Shown piece after piece: positions 7,230 through 15,799 of a stretch of 27,384 nucleotides of DNA; position 1 is the stretch's first letter, and each line of letters begins with the position of its first letter. Location of the stretch: assembly GCA_023394955.1 (NCBI GenBank), contig JAEWZY010000035.1:1-27384 (forward strand). Reading direction: 5' to 3'. This DNA comes from Bacillota bacterium (GTDB lineage Bacteria; Bacillota; UBA4882; UBA8346). Under the pieces are notes generated by a model that saw nothing but the letters and a program-made list of their open reading frames with translations, ran no database searches and was not told where the DNA came from. Both the position numbers and the translations under genes were made by a program.

Positions 7230-8903
7230 ATGCTTCCTGATATCGAAATCGCTAATGCTTGTCAACCGCTACCAATCGGAGCTGTTTCCGAAAAGATTGA
7301 AATTCCTGAAGATTATTTAGAACTTTATGGGAGATTCAAAGCCAAAGTTGATTTAGGAATCAATTCATTTTTAAAAGATCGGCCCAACGGGAAGTTAATC
7401 TATGTTACCGCAATCACTCCCACTCCCGCCGGAGAAGGCAAAACCACTACCGCAATCGGACTGACTCAGGCTTTAGGAAGACTGGGCCAAAAGGTCTGTC
7501 TTTGTTTACGGGAGCCTTCGTTAGGCCCCGTATTCGGAGTTAAAGGCGGCGCAACTGGCGGCGGATATTCTCAGATCTTGCCGATGGATGAAATAAATCT
7601 TCATTTTACCGGAGACATTCACGCAATTACCGCCGCACACAATCTACTGGCAGCGGTAATCGATAATCACATTATGCACGGTAACCAACTTCAAATTGAT
7701 CCTAAAAGAATTAGCTGGCGGCGGGTAATGGACATTTCCGACCGGCAACTTAGAAAGATCATCGTCGGTTTGGGGAAAAAAAGCGATGGAATCCTTCGGG
7801 AAACCGGGTTTGACATCTCGGTGGCTTCCGAAATTATGGCCATTTTATGTCTGGCCTCGGATTTGGAGGATTTAAAAGAGCGGTTGGGCAAGATTGTAAT
7901 TGGATACAATTATCGAAACCAACCGGTGCTGGCCGGGGAGTTAAAGGTTGTTGGCGCTATGACAGTCTTGTTAAAAGAAGCCATCAAACCAAACCTGGTC
8001 CAGACTATGGAGGGGAACCCGGTTTTAGTTCACGGCGGGCCCTTTGCCAATATTGCCCATGGTAATAATTCAATAATCGCCACGCGGATAGCTTTGAAAT
8101 TAGCCGATTATGTCATCACCGAAGGAGGTTTCGGGGCCGATCTCGGCGCGGAAAAGTTCTTTGATATCGTTAGTCCGGTCTCCGGTCTCCGTCCGGATCT
8201 TGCCGTATTAGTTGTTTCGGTTCGGGCCCTCAAATTTCACGGTGGCGTCGGAAAGTCGGAGTTAAATATAGAAAACATTAATGCCTTACAAACGGGGCTT
8301 TCCAATTTGGAACGGCATTTGGACAATCTCCGCCGGGTTTATCAACTTCCGGTAGTGATTGCCATCAACCGTTTTCCTTCTGATACCGGCGCTGAACTGG
8401 AATCGCTTTTGAATTACTGCCGCGAAAAGGGAGTTAAAACCGAAATATCGGAAGTAGTGGCTAAGGGCGGCTCGGGCGGCACCCGACTGGCGGGTTCCAT
8501 ATTAGAGGCGTTGGAACAGGAAACCAACGGTTTTGCGCCTTTATATTCCAGAGAAGATTCGATTAACGAAAAAATTGAAACTGTCGCCACCAGAATTTAT
8601 GGCGCTGCCGGGGTGGAATACTCCTCCGAAGCGGAGCGAACCATCGCTTTTCTAGAACAGTATGGTTATTCCAAACTACCGGTTTGCATCGCAAAAACCC
8701 AAATGTCTTTTTCGGATAATCCCAACTTGAAAGGCGCGCCTTCCGGCTGGAAGTTAAATGTCAGAGAAGTTCGGGTAATGGCGGGGGCCGGTTTTATCGT
8801 GGTCATCGCCGGAAATATATTGACCATGCCAGGACTGCCGGATCATCCGGCTGCCGAAGAAATCGACTTGCTTCCGGACGGCAGGATTGTGGGGCTGTTC
8901 TAA
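7230..8903 (+). CDS. fhs: Formate-tetrahydrofolate ligase
   Basis: This cytosolic enzyme of 557 residues (the family usual) ligates formate to tetrahydrofolate using ATP, giving 10-formyl-THF for purine synthesis or for the methyl branch of the Wood-Ljungdahl pathway. The nucleotide-binding loop TPTPAGEGKTTT is at about residues 63-74. The signature EPSLGPVFGVKGGATGGGYS follows at about 95-114, and GDIHAITAAHNLLAA near 128-142. AGGAGG lies at 7211-7216, 13 nt before the ATG; an in-frame stop just upstream rules out a longer start. No other Wood-Ljungdahl gene is nearby, so acetogenesis cannot be inferred. guaA follows, consistent with a purine or one-carbon context. Confidence 0.97.
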   Translation: MLPDIEIANACQPLPIGAVSEKIEIPEDYLELYGRFKAKVDLGINSFLKDRPNGKLIYVTAITPTPAGEGKTTTAIGLTQALGRLGQKVCLCLREPSLGPVFGVKGGATGGGYSQILPMDEINLHFTGDIHAITAAHNLLAAVIDNHIMHGNQLQIDPKRISWRRVMDISDRQLRKIIVGLGKKSDGILRETGFDISVASEIMAILCLASDLEDLKERLGKIVIGYNYRNQPVLAGELKVVGAMTVLLKEAIKPNLVQTMEGNPVLVHGGPFANIAHGNNSIIATRIALKLADYVITEGGFGADLGAEKFFDIVSPVSGLRPDLAVLVVSVRALKFHGGVGKSELNIENINALQTGLSNLERHLDNLRRVYQLPVVIAINRFPSDTGAELESLLNYCREKGVKTEISEVVAKGGSGGTRLAGSILEALEQETNGFAPLYSREDSINEKIETVATRIYGAAGVEYSSEAERTIAFLEQYGYSKLPVCIAKTQMSFSDNPNLKGAPSGWKLNVREVRVMAGAGFIVVIAGNILTMPGLPDHPAAEEIDLLPDGRIVGLF

Positions 8904-8912
8904 CTTAAGTTA

Positions 8913-9000
8913 AAAGTCCAAAGTCTAAAGTCCAAAGTCTGTTAGCAAAGTAAAGCCAATAGTCTATCTCAAGATTAAACTATTTTTCGACTTTCGACTT
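8913..9000. repeat. 7-bp tandem repeat with an inverted partial copy
   Basis: AAAGTCC and AAAGTCT alternate four times without gaps at 8913-8940. About 45 bp later, at 8986-9000, two copies of the related heptamer AAAGTCG occur in inverted orientation. This gives an imperfect inverted repeat around a short AT-rich core between fhs and guaA. No gene fits in the core. Confidence 0.8.
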
Positions 9001-9044
9001 ATTATTTATGATCACAATATTATTCATATACGGAGCGTGAATTG

Positions 9045-10901
9045 ATGGATTTAGAAAAGGTGGCGATTCTCGATTGCGGAGGCCAGTATACCAAAGTCAT
9101 CGATCGCAAAATTAGAGAAATGTCCGTCAAATCGGATATTTTCCCGATCAGTGTCTCTGCAGTGAAATTACGGGATTTCCAGGGTATTATTTTGTCGGGC
9201 GGTCCCGGAAGCGTTTGGGCGGAGGGGTCGTTGGACTATGATCCGGGACTCTTTGATTTAAAAGTGCCGATACTCGGAATTTGTTATGGAATGCAGCTGA
9301 TCAATAAGCATTTCGGCGGGGTGGTCCTGCCGGGTTTGAAAACCGAGTACGGGGAGACTGAAATTGAAGTGGATGCGGCTTGTCCGTTGTTTGAAGGCCT
9401 TGAGGCGCGGCAAGGAGTATTGATGAGTCATGGAGACTCCGTCAAAGAACCAGCCCCCGGCTTTTTAGTCGGCGCCCGGTCGGATGAGGTTTATGCCGCC
9501 ATTTACCACCCCGGCCTTAAGATTTACGGGGTCCAATTTCACCCGGAAGTGGATTTAACGGTCAACGGCAAACTGATGATGGGCAATTTCCTGTATAAAA
9601 TCTGCGGTTTTCAAGGGAATTATCTCTTGGAAGATCGAATCCAAACCGCAATTGAGAAGATTAAGGAAAAGGTGAAAGATGAAAAAATCTTAGTCTTAGT
9701 AAGCGGTGGAGTAGATTCGGCGGTCAGCGCCGCTTTATTGGCGAAAGCCTTAAATCCGGAGAATGTCTATGCGATTCATATCGATCATGGTTTGATGCGT
9801 AAGAACGAAAGCGATCTGGTCTGTGACAATCTGCGCCGGATGGGTTTGAAACATCTGATTCGGGAGAATGCCGCGGCGGATTTTTTTAATAGTGTGATTG
9901 AGGTTGACGGTAAAAAGATCGGACCGTTGACCAAATTGATTGATCCCGAGGAAAAGAGGAATATTATCGGTGAAGTATTCATCAAAGTAGTTAAACGGAC
10001 TGCAGCCGGTCTCGACCTTGATTTCGATAAGACCTTTTGGGCCCAGGGGACCCTCCGTCCCGACTTGATCGAAAGCGGTAACCCGGATGTCTCCGGCTAT
10101 GCCCACCGGATCAAGACCCACCATAACGATGTGGATATCGTCCGCCGCGCCCGGGAAAAAGGGTTGGTGGTCGAGACTAATTGGGATTGGCACAAAGACG
10201 AAGTGCGTCAAGTAGCCAGAGCTTTAGGGATCGAGGAGAGTATCGCCTCCCGGCAGCCTTTTCCAGGCCCGGGGTTGGCAATCCGGGTCATTTGCAACGA
10301 CGGCTCGGAAAAGATTAGTTCCACTCAAGAGCAGCGTTTTCAAGAAGTTTTGAACAAACTCAACTCTGCTTACCATGGCCGAGTGCTTCCCCTTAAATCA
10401 GTAGGAGTGCAAGGGGACTGCCGCAGCTATCGCTATCTAGGGCTAGTCGCCGGAAAAGGAATGGAACTCGATTGGAATGAGGTATATCGAATCGGCACTA
10501 ACTTACCGAATCAGGTGGACTTCATTAATCGAGTGGCTTACTGTCTGAATCGCCGGGAATTACCCGGGGAATTACAAACCAATCAAATGTATTTGAACCA
10601 AGAAACTGTGGGGCTCCTTCGCGAATTAGATCATCTGGTAGTGAAGAAGTTGAACCGGAGACCAATTAGTCAAGTCTTTGCGGTTTTATTGCCGGTGGGG
10701 AGCGGTAAACGCTATTCGGTTGCAATTCGGACCATCATAACCAGCGATTTTATGACCGGACGCCCGGCGGGCATTGGGAAAGAATTGGCCAAAGAAGTCC
10801 TTTCCGAACTGGTTGAGGAGATCGAGAACAGTTTTTCAGAGATTGACTTAATCTTGTACGATGTTACCAGCAAACCACCGGCAACGGTAGAGTGGCAATA
10901 A
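9045..10901 (+). CDS. guaA: GMP synthase (glutamine-hydrolysing), long form
   Basis: It converts XMP to GMP with ATP and glutamine. The glutamine amidotransferase domain covers about residues 1-195, with C80 in GICYGMQ and H166/E168 in FHPEVD forming the triad. The ATP pyrophosphatase domain begins near 205, with the P-loop SGGVDS at about 220-225. The C-terminal dimerisation part is unusually long: 618 residues in all against about 510-525 for common bacterial enzymes. It contains VQGDCRSYRYLG and ITSDFMTGRPA, wording I associate with the eukaryotic-type long form, and ends with the usual SKPPATVEWQ tail. ATG 9045 has GGAG 9 nt upstream; TTG 9042 is the alternative. Confidence 0.96.
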   Translation: MDLEKVAILDCGGQYTKVIDRKIREMSVKSDIFPISVSAVKLRDFQGIILSGGPGSVWAEGSLDYDPGLFDLKVPILGICYGMQLINKHFGGVVLPGLKTEYGETEIEVDAACPLFEGLEARQGVLMSHGDSVKEPAPGFLVGARSDEVYAAIYHPGLKIYGVQFHPEVDLTVNGKLMMGNFLYKICGFQGNYLLEDRIQTAIEKIKEKVKDEKILVLVSGGVDSAVSAALLAKALNPENVYAIHIDHGLMRKNESDLVCDNLRRMGLKHLIRENAAADFFNSVIEVDGKKIGPLTKLIDPEEKRNIIGEVFIKVVKRTAAGLDLDFDKTFWAQGTLRPDLIESGNPDVSGYAHRIKTHHNDVDIVRRAREKGLVVETNWDWHKDEVRQVARALGIEESIASRQPFPGPGLAIRVICNDGSEKISSTQEQRFQEVLNKLNSAYHGRVLPLKSVGVQGDCRSYRYLGLVAGKGMELDWNEVYRIGTNLPNQVDFINRVAYCLNRRELPGELQTNQMYLNQETVGLLRELDHLVVKKLNRRPISQVFAVLLPVGSGKRYSVAIRTIITSDFMTGRPAGIGKELAKEVLSELVEEIENSFSEIDLILYDVTSKPPATVEWQ

Positions 10902-11006
10902 AGGCAAACATTATTTCCGGCGCCAGCCGATACTAAAGAAAGGGGCGCTTTGTGGTCGGAGAACGGTTATCAAGTTTATAAAATACTCCAGGAGGAAAGG
11001 CCTTAT

Positions 11007-11714
11007 ATGCCACAATATGAGCGGCATTCAAATTTACGTATGTATGCCGAAGTCCGGTCGTCCTTAATGGAATCGGTCGACAGTCTGAACGACCTTGTGA
11101 ATGACTTACAGAATAAATTTGTAGTGAATCAGGAAAACCTGGATGAACTGGTTCTGAAAGAGAACTCTGACTCCATTACGGGAGTTGAGATTAAAATTAC
11201 TCCCCGGAAGATTTTTTTCTCAATGAGTTCTTGCCCTGACTATCATCAGTTTATTAAAGCTTTGGAGACAAATCTTAAAATAATTTCGCGTCGAATAATT
11301 CCTAAAGAAATCATCAGTATCGGCGTGCAGGGTTGTTATCTCTATCCGATAACTACTTTTCAGGAATTCTCCCAACTCGCTTTTTCTTGGACTGGGAAAT
11401 ATATTAACAGTCATAGTCTGATGGAGATTAACGATCTAGGGGTTTCGGTGTTTTTTCGGGAAGGTAGTTTGAAAGTGAGTTTAGCTTGTCAAATCATGAC
11501 TCAAGATCAAATTGGCGATTACTTCCCCGGGGTTAACAAAGATACCGCCGGTAAACTAAATTTGTTTATCAATATCGATATCGCTACCGATGAGGCGGTG
11601 AAGATGGATTCCGCCGCCACTCACGCCATTGGTCAAGCCATTAAGGAACAGGTGTATCATGCCACTCAATTGATTGAAGAACGCTTAGGAAAGAAAATCA
11701 GTATTGATTCGTAG
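11007..11714 (+). CDS. Protein of unknown function (235 aa)
   Basis: I do not recognise this protein. It is soluble-looking, with an early probable helix rich in S, L, N and D (about 15-45), followed by mixed alpha/beta sequence and a helical C-terminus (about 200-232, AATHAIGQAIKEQVYHATQLI). No signal peptide, membrane segment or metal motif is visible. I chose ATG 11007 because AGGAGG sits at 10990-10995, 11 nt away. A TTG at 10950 would add 19 residues and has GAAAGGGG nearby, so it cannot be excluded. It lies about 100 bp after guaA in the same direction with no terminator between, so co-transcription is possible. Confidence 0.75.
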   Translation: MPQYERHSNLRMYAEVRSSLMESVDSLNDLVNDLQNKFVVNQENLDELVLKENSDSITGVEIKITPRKIFFSMSSCPDYHQFIKALETNLKIISRRIIPKEIISIGVQGCYLYPITTFQEFSQLAFSWTGKYINSHSLMEINDLGVSVFFREGSLKVSLACQIMTQDQIGDYFPGVNKDTAGKLNLFINIDIATDEAVKMDSAATHAIGQAIKEQVYHATQLIEERLGKKISIDS

Positions 11715-11777
11715 TTGAATTTATCCTTATAAATTATTAATTTTTTACCTGAGTATTTTTTAAATATAGGCCGGGGG

Positions 11778-11954
11778 CTACTTAGGATCGATTTTTTGAA
11801 TAATCGGTCTCGAGATGCAGACCAAATTACCGTTTGTGTCTTTTAAGTATTGATAATTGTGATTTCCGATCCGAATTAGGTTCCCAACTTTTTGATTCTG
11901 ATATTTTTCGAAACTATTTTTGGTGGAATTATTTTGATTATATCCAATGCTCAT
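11778..11954 (-). CDS. Small protein of unknown function (58 aa)
   Basis: This 58-residue protein starts MSIGYNQNNSTKNSFEKYQN and is rich in asparagine, glutamine and lysine, with a C-terminal half that looks like two or three beta strands (GNLIRIGNHNYQYLKD, then GNLVCIS). I recognise no family. ATG 11954 is preceded by GGGAG (11966-11970) at 11-nt spacing; the frame is open further upstream but has no better start with a ribosome binding site. It converges on the unknown gene ending at 11714 and is divergent from the YjfB-like gene. Confidence 0.6.
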   Translation of the reverse strand: MSIGYNQNNSTKNSFEKYQNQKVGNLIRIGNHNYQYLKDTNGNLVCISRPIIQKIDPK

Positions 11955-12070
11955 CTGTGATTTTTCTCCCTTCTCAATGAAAATCAAATGAAAACTATTG
12001 ATCACTAATCAATTTTGAAGACGTCATTTTGAAATAAACTACCGATAGTGAAATGGTTTTTAATGGAACC

Positions 12071-12098
12071 TAAAGTATCATATCCAATTAACCGATTA
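12071..12098 (+). promoter_or_regulatory. Candidate sigma-D (sigma-28) promoter
   Basis: TAAA (12071-12074) and ACCGATTA (12091-12098) are 16 bp apart, close to the flagellar sigma-D consensus TAAA-N14-16-GCCGATAT. It lies 34 bp before the start of the YjfB-like gene, whose family is associated with motility regulons. Both the sequence match and the gene identity point the same way. Confidence 0.6.
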
Positions 12099-12132
12099 AA
12101 TATTAAAGGTTTTTGGACAAGGAGATGAAAAG

Positions 12133-12324
12133 ATGGATGTAATGAGTGTCGCAAATATTTACACTGCTTTACGAATGAGTCAGACCCAAGACGCGGTACA
12201 AACCAGTGTACTTAGAATGGCGATGGATTCCCAAGTCCAAACCGCCGAAAACTTAATTCACGAATTTATGGAGGACCCGGTTAACCCTGTCCACCTGGGA
12301 AATAGTCTCGATCTCTATCTTTAA
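12133..12324 (+). CDS. YjfB-like putative motility protein
   Basis: This 63-residue helical protein matches the YjfB family pattern. An N-terminal helix with VANIYTALRMSQTQDAVQTSV is followed by LRMAMDSQVQTAENLI, the family's characteristic VLKKAMD-like segment. YjfB proteins are small cytosolic proteins of unknown biochemistry; the Bacillus member belongs to the motility regulon. AAGGAGATG provides a clear ribosome binding site. The candidate sigma-D promoter upstream supports the assignment. No flagellar structural genes are in the window, so it looks like an outlying regulon member. A terminator follows at 12447. Confidence 0.8.
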   Translation: MDVMSVANIYTALRMSQTQDAVQTSVLRMAMDSQVQTAENLIHEFMEDPVNPVHLGNSLDLYL

Positions 12325-12446
12325 ACTGGATGGTGTTGATGAAACGGATTCCGCAGATTGAACGCTATTTCCGAAGAGTATAATTTAAAATTAGAACCCT
12401 TTTTCCTTGATATAAAACTTCGGGTTTGAAGCAATAGTAAATTAAG

Positions 12447-12468
12447 AGGCCATAATTGGCCTTTTTTT
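12447..12468 (+). terminator. Intrinsic terminator after the YjfB-like gene
   Basis: AGGCCA (12447-12452) pairs with TGGCCT (12457-12462) around a 4-nt loop and is followed by a seven-T run ending at 12468. Confidence 0.85.
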
Positions 12469-12583
12469 AATCAATATCTTTTTCGAAACTGAAGGGAATG
12501 AGTATTTCCTGGAGAAATATTTGTTCTTAGAAACGATTGGATAAACTATCTGAAAAATCATGTGGAAGTCAGGAGGGGAACGG

Positions 12584-13270
12584 GTGAACTACTATTTTTA
12601 CAGATTTATCAACTTTCTAAAACAAGGGGCGATTCCTTTTACCAAGTTGGTCTTGGTCTTGTCCGGTTTCAGCTTTGTCCTTAATTTATTGTTTGATAGC
12701 GGCAGTTTACTGGCGTTGGTTCCGGGAAATCTACCCGAATTTTTTTGGACTTTTTTAACCTATCCCTTGGTAAATCCTAAATTCGATTTTCTGACATTAA
12801 TCTTTTCCGGTCTTTGGCTTTGGTTTGTCGGCGGCAGTTTGGAAAGGACTTGGGGAACCAGAATGTACGGATTATTTTTCATACTGGTTACCTTAGTCAC
12901 CGGAGGAGCGATGGCGCTGGTAGCCATCGTGACCAAGGTTAACTTTTACCCTATTGTCGGTCTTTGGTTGCCGCTGGTCGGGATTACCTGGGCTTGGGCA
13001 GCGGTATATCCCGAACGGGAGATTCTAATTTGGGGCATCATTCCGGTAAAAGCATTTTGGCTGGCTTGGATTGACGCCGGGATGACTTTTTTTAATTATT
13101 GGCAAGTAAATCGAAGTATATTTTTTGGATTAGCCGCGGTCAGCGGTATTATCCTGGTTTATTTGTTTGGAGATACGGGCAAATTAGGCCGTGGGCTTCA
13201 TTATCGAAGTTGGCGTCGGGAAGAAGCCTATCCTAAAAAAAGGAGGAACAGGCTTCGAATCATTAAATAG
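12584..13270 (+). CDS. Rhomboid-fold membrane protein without the catalytic serine
   Basis: This 228-residue protein has about six hydrophobic segments. The order resembles rhomboid proteases: a WTFLTYPLV segment, then WFVGGSLERTWGTRMYGLF near residues 80-98, like the G-x-x-LE-x-x-x-G-x-x-x pattern after the second helix, then a glycine-rich helix. Where an active enzyme has GxSG, this protein reads GLWLPLVGITWAWAAVYPERE (about 125-145), with no serine and no later catalytic histidine. It is therefore predicted to be an inactive rhomboid-like (pseudoprotease) protein. GTG 12584 has AGGAGG 7 nt upstream; the earlier ATG 12560 lacks one. The C-terminal 25 residues are strongly basic and cytosolic. 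Confidence 0.75.
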   Translation: MNYYFYRFINFLKQGAIPFTKLVLVLSGFSFVLNLLFDSGSLLALVPGNLPEFFWTFLTYPLVNPKFDFLTLIFSGLWLWFVGGSLERTWGTRMYGLFFILVTLVTGGAMALVAIVTKVNFYPIVGLWLPLVGITWAWAAVYPEREILIWGIIPVKAFWLAWIDAGMTFFNYWQVNRSIFFGLAAVSGIILVYLFGDTGKLGRGLHYRSWRREEAYPKKRRNRLRIIK

Positions 13271-13444
13271 GCGGAAGGAAAACTTTGTTATTATCTAGAA
13301 ATGTATCATATATGTTCCAGCTTTGTTGGTATTGAAATTAATGAAAAATAGCAGACATCTTTGAAGTAGCCGTCACCTTGAATCCGGTTCTGGTTTCGGA
13401 ATTCTCATCTGTGACAGACTATTTTCATCTGGAGGGGTCGTAAC

Positions 13445-15736
13445 ATGGCCTATCGAAGATTGGCGTTCGCGTTTTTATTCTTGGCAATACTGCTGCCTTC
13501 TGTCTCCGTTATGGGAGATCCCTACCGGATATTTTCGGAAGCGCCGCTAGTAGCGGCTGATCAATCTTGGGTTCCCGGTTCTTTCATAATTAGTCCGGAT
13601 GGAATGCATTTTGCGTATATCAAAAATGATAACGGGCGGCAAAAAGTCATCTTTGATGGTAAAGAAGATCAAAGTTATGAAGCAGTTATCAATTTATGCT
13701 TTACCTCGGATAGTGGACATTTGGCTTACATCGCCAAACGGGGCAATGAATTCTTTTTAGTTTTTGATGGTATTGAAGGAAAAGGATATGCCGGAATAAT
13801 TAGTGACTCCCTTACTTTCAGCGCCGATAGTAAACATTATGCTTTCATCGGGAAAACCGGGAACAAGTGGTTAGTTGTGACCGAAAAGGGTGAAGGGAAA
13901 CCTTATGATGAGATTGGCGCCGGTTTATTAAGTTATAGCCCGGACAGTCTCAATCTGGCTTATCCGGCGCGAGTCGGCGCACGATGGATTTCAATAATTA
14001 ATGGTCAAGAAAGCAAGGCTTATGATGGGATCAGGGCTTTGATTTTTAGTCCGGATAGTAAAAGGACGGCGGCGATAGTCCGGAGGGGAAGCGTTTTCGC
14101 CGTTGCAGTCGACAATGAAGAAGGCCCGGCTTTTACAATGGTAAAACCGGGTAGTTTAGTTTTCAGCCCCGATAGTCAACGGATTGGATATATCGCTACC
14201 GATCAAGAACGGGAATTCGCGGTCATTAATCATCAAGCCGGAAAGGCCTACGATCAAGTCGTCAGTGAACAAATGGCTTTTTCCCCGGACGGAAAAAGGA
14301 CCGCTTTTGCCGTTCGGCTTCAAGATGAACAATTTGCGGTAATCAACGGAGTGGAAGGTAAGCCTTATGCCGCATTAACGAAAGAACCGCTCCTTTTTAG
14401 TCCCGGCGGACAGAAAATCGCTTATCCTGCTTTTAATGGCGCTCAATGGATGGTGATACTCGATGGGGTTGAACAGGCGGGTTTTTCAAGCATTGGGAAG
14501 GGTTCGCTTCTTTTTAGCAAGAATGAACGGCTGGCCTATACCGCTAAAACCTTTACCGGTAAGTGGACGGTTGTCCTTGATGGCATTGCCGGACGTTACT
14601 ATGATGCTATCGGTAAAAATAGTTTATCTTTCAGTCCGGATGGGAGAAATATAGTCTACAGCGCCAAAGTTGGCGCTAAATGGTTGGTGGCGCTGGACAA
14701 TCAAGAGGGTAGGCTTTTTGATGGTATTGTCGGCGGCGGCGACCGGCAAATTCGGTTTGACGGTCCGGCGTTTTTTAATTATTGCGCTGTGGATGGCCTT
14801 AATATACTAACTATTCGGGAACGAATCGCAAGTAAAACCTATTTTGTGGATTTTGAAGCGCCGGCCCTTAATCAACCAGGAACTTCAAAATCCGATGACT
14901 CAGCTATTGAAGGATTTAAGTTCAGATTTAATCCTCCATCGGGATTGAGTTTCATCAGGACGACCAAGATCATTGATTGGATCGAGGCGGAAATGATGAA
15001 CCAAGAGCTTCATGAGGAAGAGATTCAAATGCTTACTGAAATTCATAACGGTTCATCGGGATTTCAAATTAATTACACAATCTTAAAATATCAAGTAAAT
15101 GACGTTGAAGATCCGACCGGCGGCGAAGCCCTTTCCGTACTAGAGGGAGTTGAATTCACAGCTTATTTGGATGAGCAAGGGTTCATTACCGGTTTTGACG
15201 GGCTGGAAGAGTTCGAACAAAAGTTAAAAACGATTCCCGCCGGACAGTATCGAAAATATAGAGATCAATTCTCCAAGGAATCAATGGAGAAGCAATTTAG
15301 AGATGGTTGGAAAGCCTCAGTTGAGGATTTTATCGGGAAAAGCTTTCAATTGGGGGATGTTTGGCAAACTTCCGCCAAAGTTCCTTTACCTAACGGAGAA
15401 ACCGGAACGGTAGCGGCAGAAATTTTCTTTAAAGAAAACATGATGGTCGCCTCCGCACCCTGTATTTTAATTCAGATGGATTATGATTTGAATTCATCTA
15501 ATCTCAGAAGTTTTATTTCAGAGATGATTAAGAGGGGAGTCCCCCAGTTACAAACGGAGCCAAAAGTGAATATTAGCGGGGCCGGGGAGAGTGTTGTGGA
15601 CCCGCAAACATTATTGGGTTATTCATCCCGAATGGAAATGGTGATGCGGGCCTTAGTCGAACTACCCGATCTGGGCGCAAAAGAGTTCACCTACAAACGG
15701 GTTATGGAGATCGGTTATGATTATTCCAAACAGTAA
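13445..15736 (+). CDS. Exported beta-propeller protein with unknown C-terminal domain
   Basis: A Sec signal peptide (about residues 1-24: YRR, a hydrophobic core, then SVMG) is followed by ten repeats of 37-40 residues from about 46 to 430. Each repeat has the pattern FSPDG...AY...G..W.V.(L/I)(D/N)G.EGK.YD.I, as in TolB/WD40-like (PD40) propellers. The remaining part (about 487-763) is non-repetitive alpha/beta sequence that I do not recognise. No lipobox or C-terminal anchor is seen, so it is probably secreted or periplasmic. Propellers of this type usually mediate protein or ligand binding; no function can be assigned. The ATG has GGAGGGG about 9 nt upstream. It stands alone, and the Thr T-box promoter follows it. 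Confidence 0.85.
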   Translation: MAYRRLAFAFLFLAILLPSVSVMGDPYRIFSEAPLVAADQSWVPGSFIISPDGMHFAYIKNDNGRQKVIFDGKEDQSYEAVINLCFTSDSGHLAYIAKRGNEFFLVFDGIEGKGYAGIISDSLTFSADSKHYAFIGKTGNKWLVVTEKGEGKPYDEIGAGLLSYSPDSLNLAYPARVGARWISIINGQESKAYDGIRALIFSPDSKRTAAIVRRGSVFAVAVDNEEGPAFTMVKPGSLVFSPDSQRIGYIATDQEREFAVINHQAGKAYDQVVSEQMAFSPDGKRTAFAVRLQDEQFAVINGVEGKPYAALTKEPLLFSPGGQKIAYPAFNGAQWMVILDGVEQAGFSSIGKGSLLFSKNERLAYTAKTFTGKWTVVLDGIAGRYYDAIGKNSLSFSPDGRNIVYSAKVGAKWLVALDNQEGRLFDGIVGGGDRQIRFDGPAFFNYCAVDGLNILTIRERIASKTYFVDFEAPALNQPGTSKSDDSAIEGFKFRFNPPSGLSFIRTTKIIDWIEAEMMNQELHEEEIQMLTEIHNGSSGFQINYTILKYQVNDVEDPTGGEALSVLEGVEFTAYLDEQGFITGFDGLEEFEQKLKTIPAGQYRKYRDQFSKESMEKQFRDGWKASVEDFIGKSFQLGDVWQTSAKVPLPNGETGTVAAEIFFKENMMVASAPCILIQMDYDLNSSNLRSFISEMIKRGVPQLQTEPKVNISGAGESVVDPQTLLGYSSRMEMVMRALVELPDLGAKEFTYKRVMEIGYDYSKQ

Positions 15737-15764
15737 AATATTTAATAAAAAAGGCTAGCTTTAA

Positions 15765-15793
15765 TTGACTTTTCAGGCGCCGAGTGATATATT
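15765..15793 (+). promoter_or_regulatory. Promoter for the Thr T-box and homoserine dehydrogenase gene
   Basis: TTGACT (15765-15770) and TATATT (15788-15793) are exactly 17 bp apart. A TGA triplet directly before the -10 makes an extended -10. It lies about 30 bp after the stop of the propeller gene and just before the T-box leader. Confidence 0.8.
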
Positions 15794-15799
15794 ATTTTA

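Noticed and set aside
9750..10211. Long minus-strand open frame inside guaA
   Set aside because: It is antisense to a well-supported gene, has no ribosome binding site and no recognisable family.
7230..10901. A Wood-Ljungdahl or purine operon formed by fhs and guaA
   Set aside because: The two genes are about 140 bp apart with repeats between them, and no further pathway genes are present; only a loose functional link is supported.
12340..12384. 14-residue open frame MKRIPQIERYFRRV with a possible ribosome binding site after the YjfB-like gene
   Set aside because: It is too short to support as a gene without conservation evidence.
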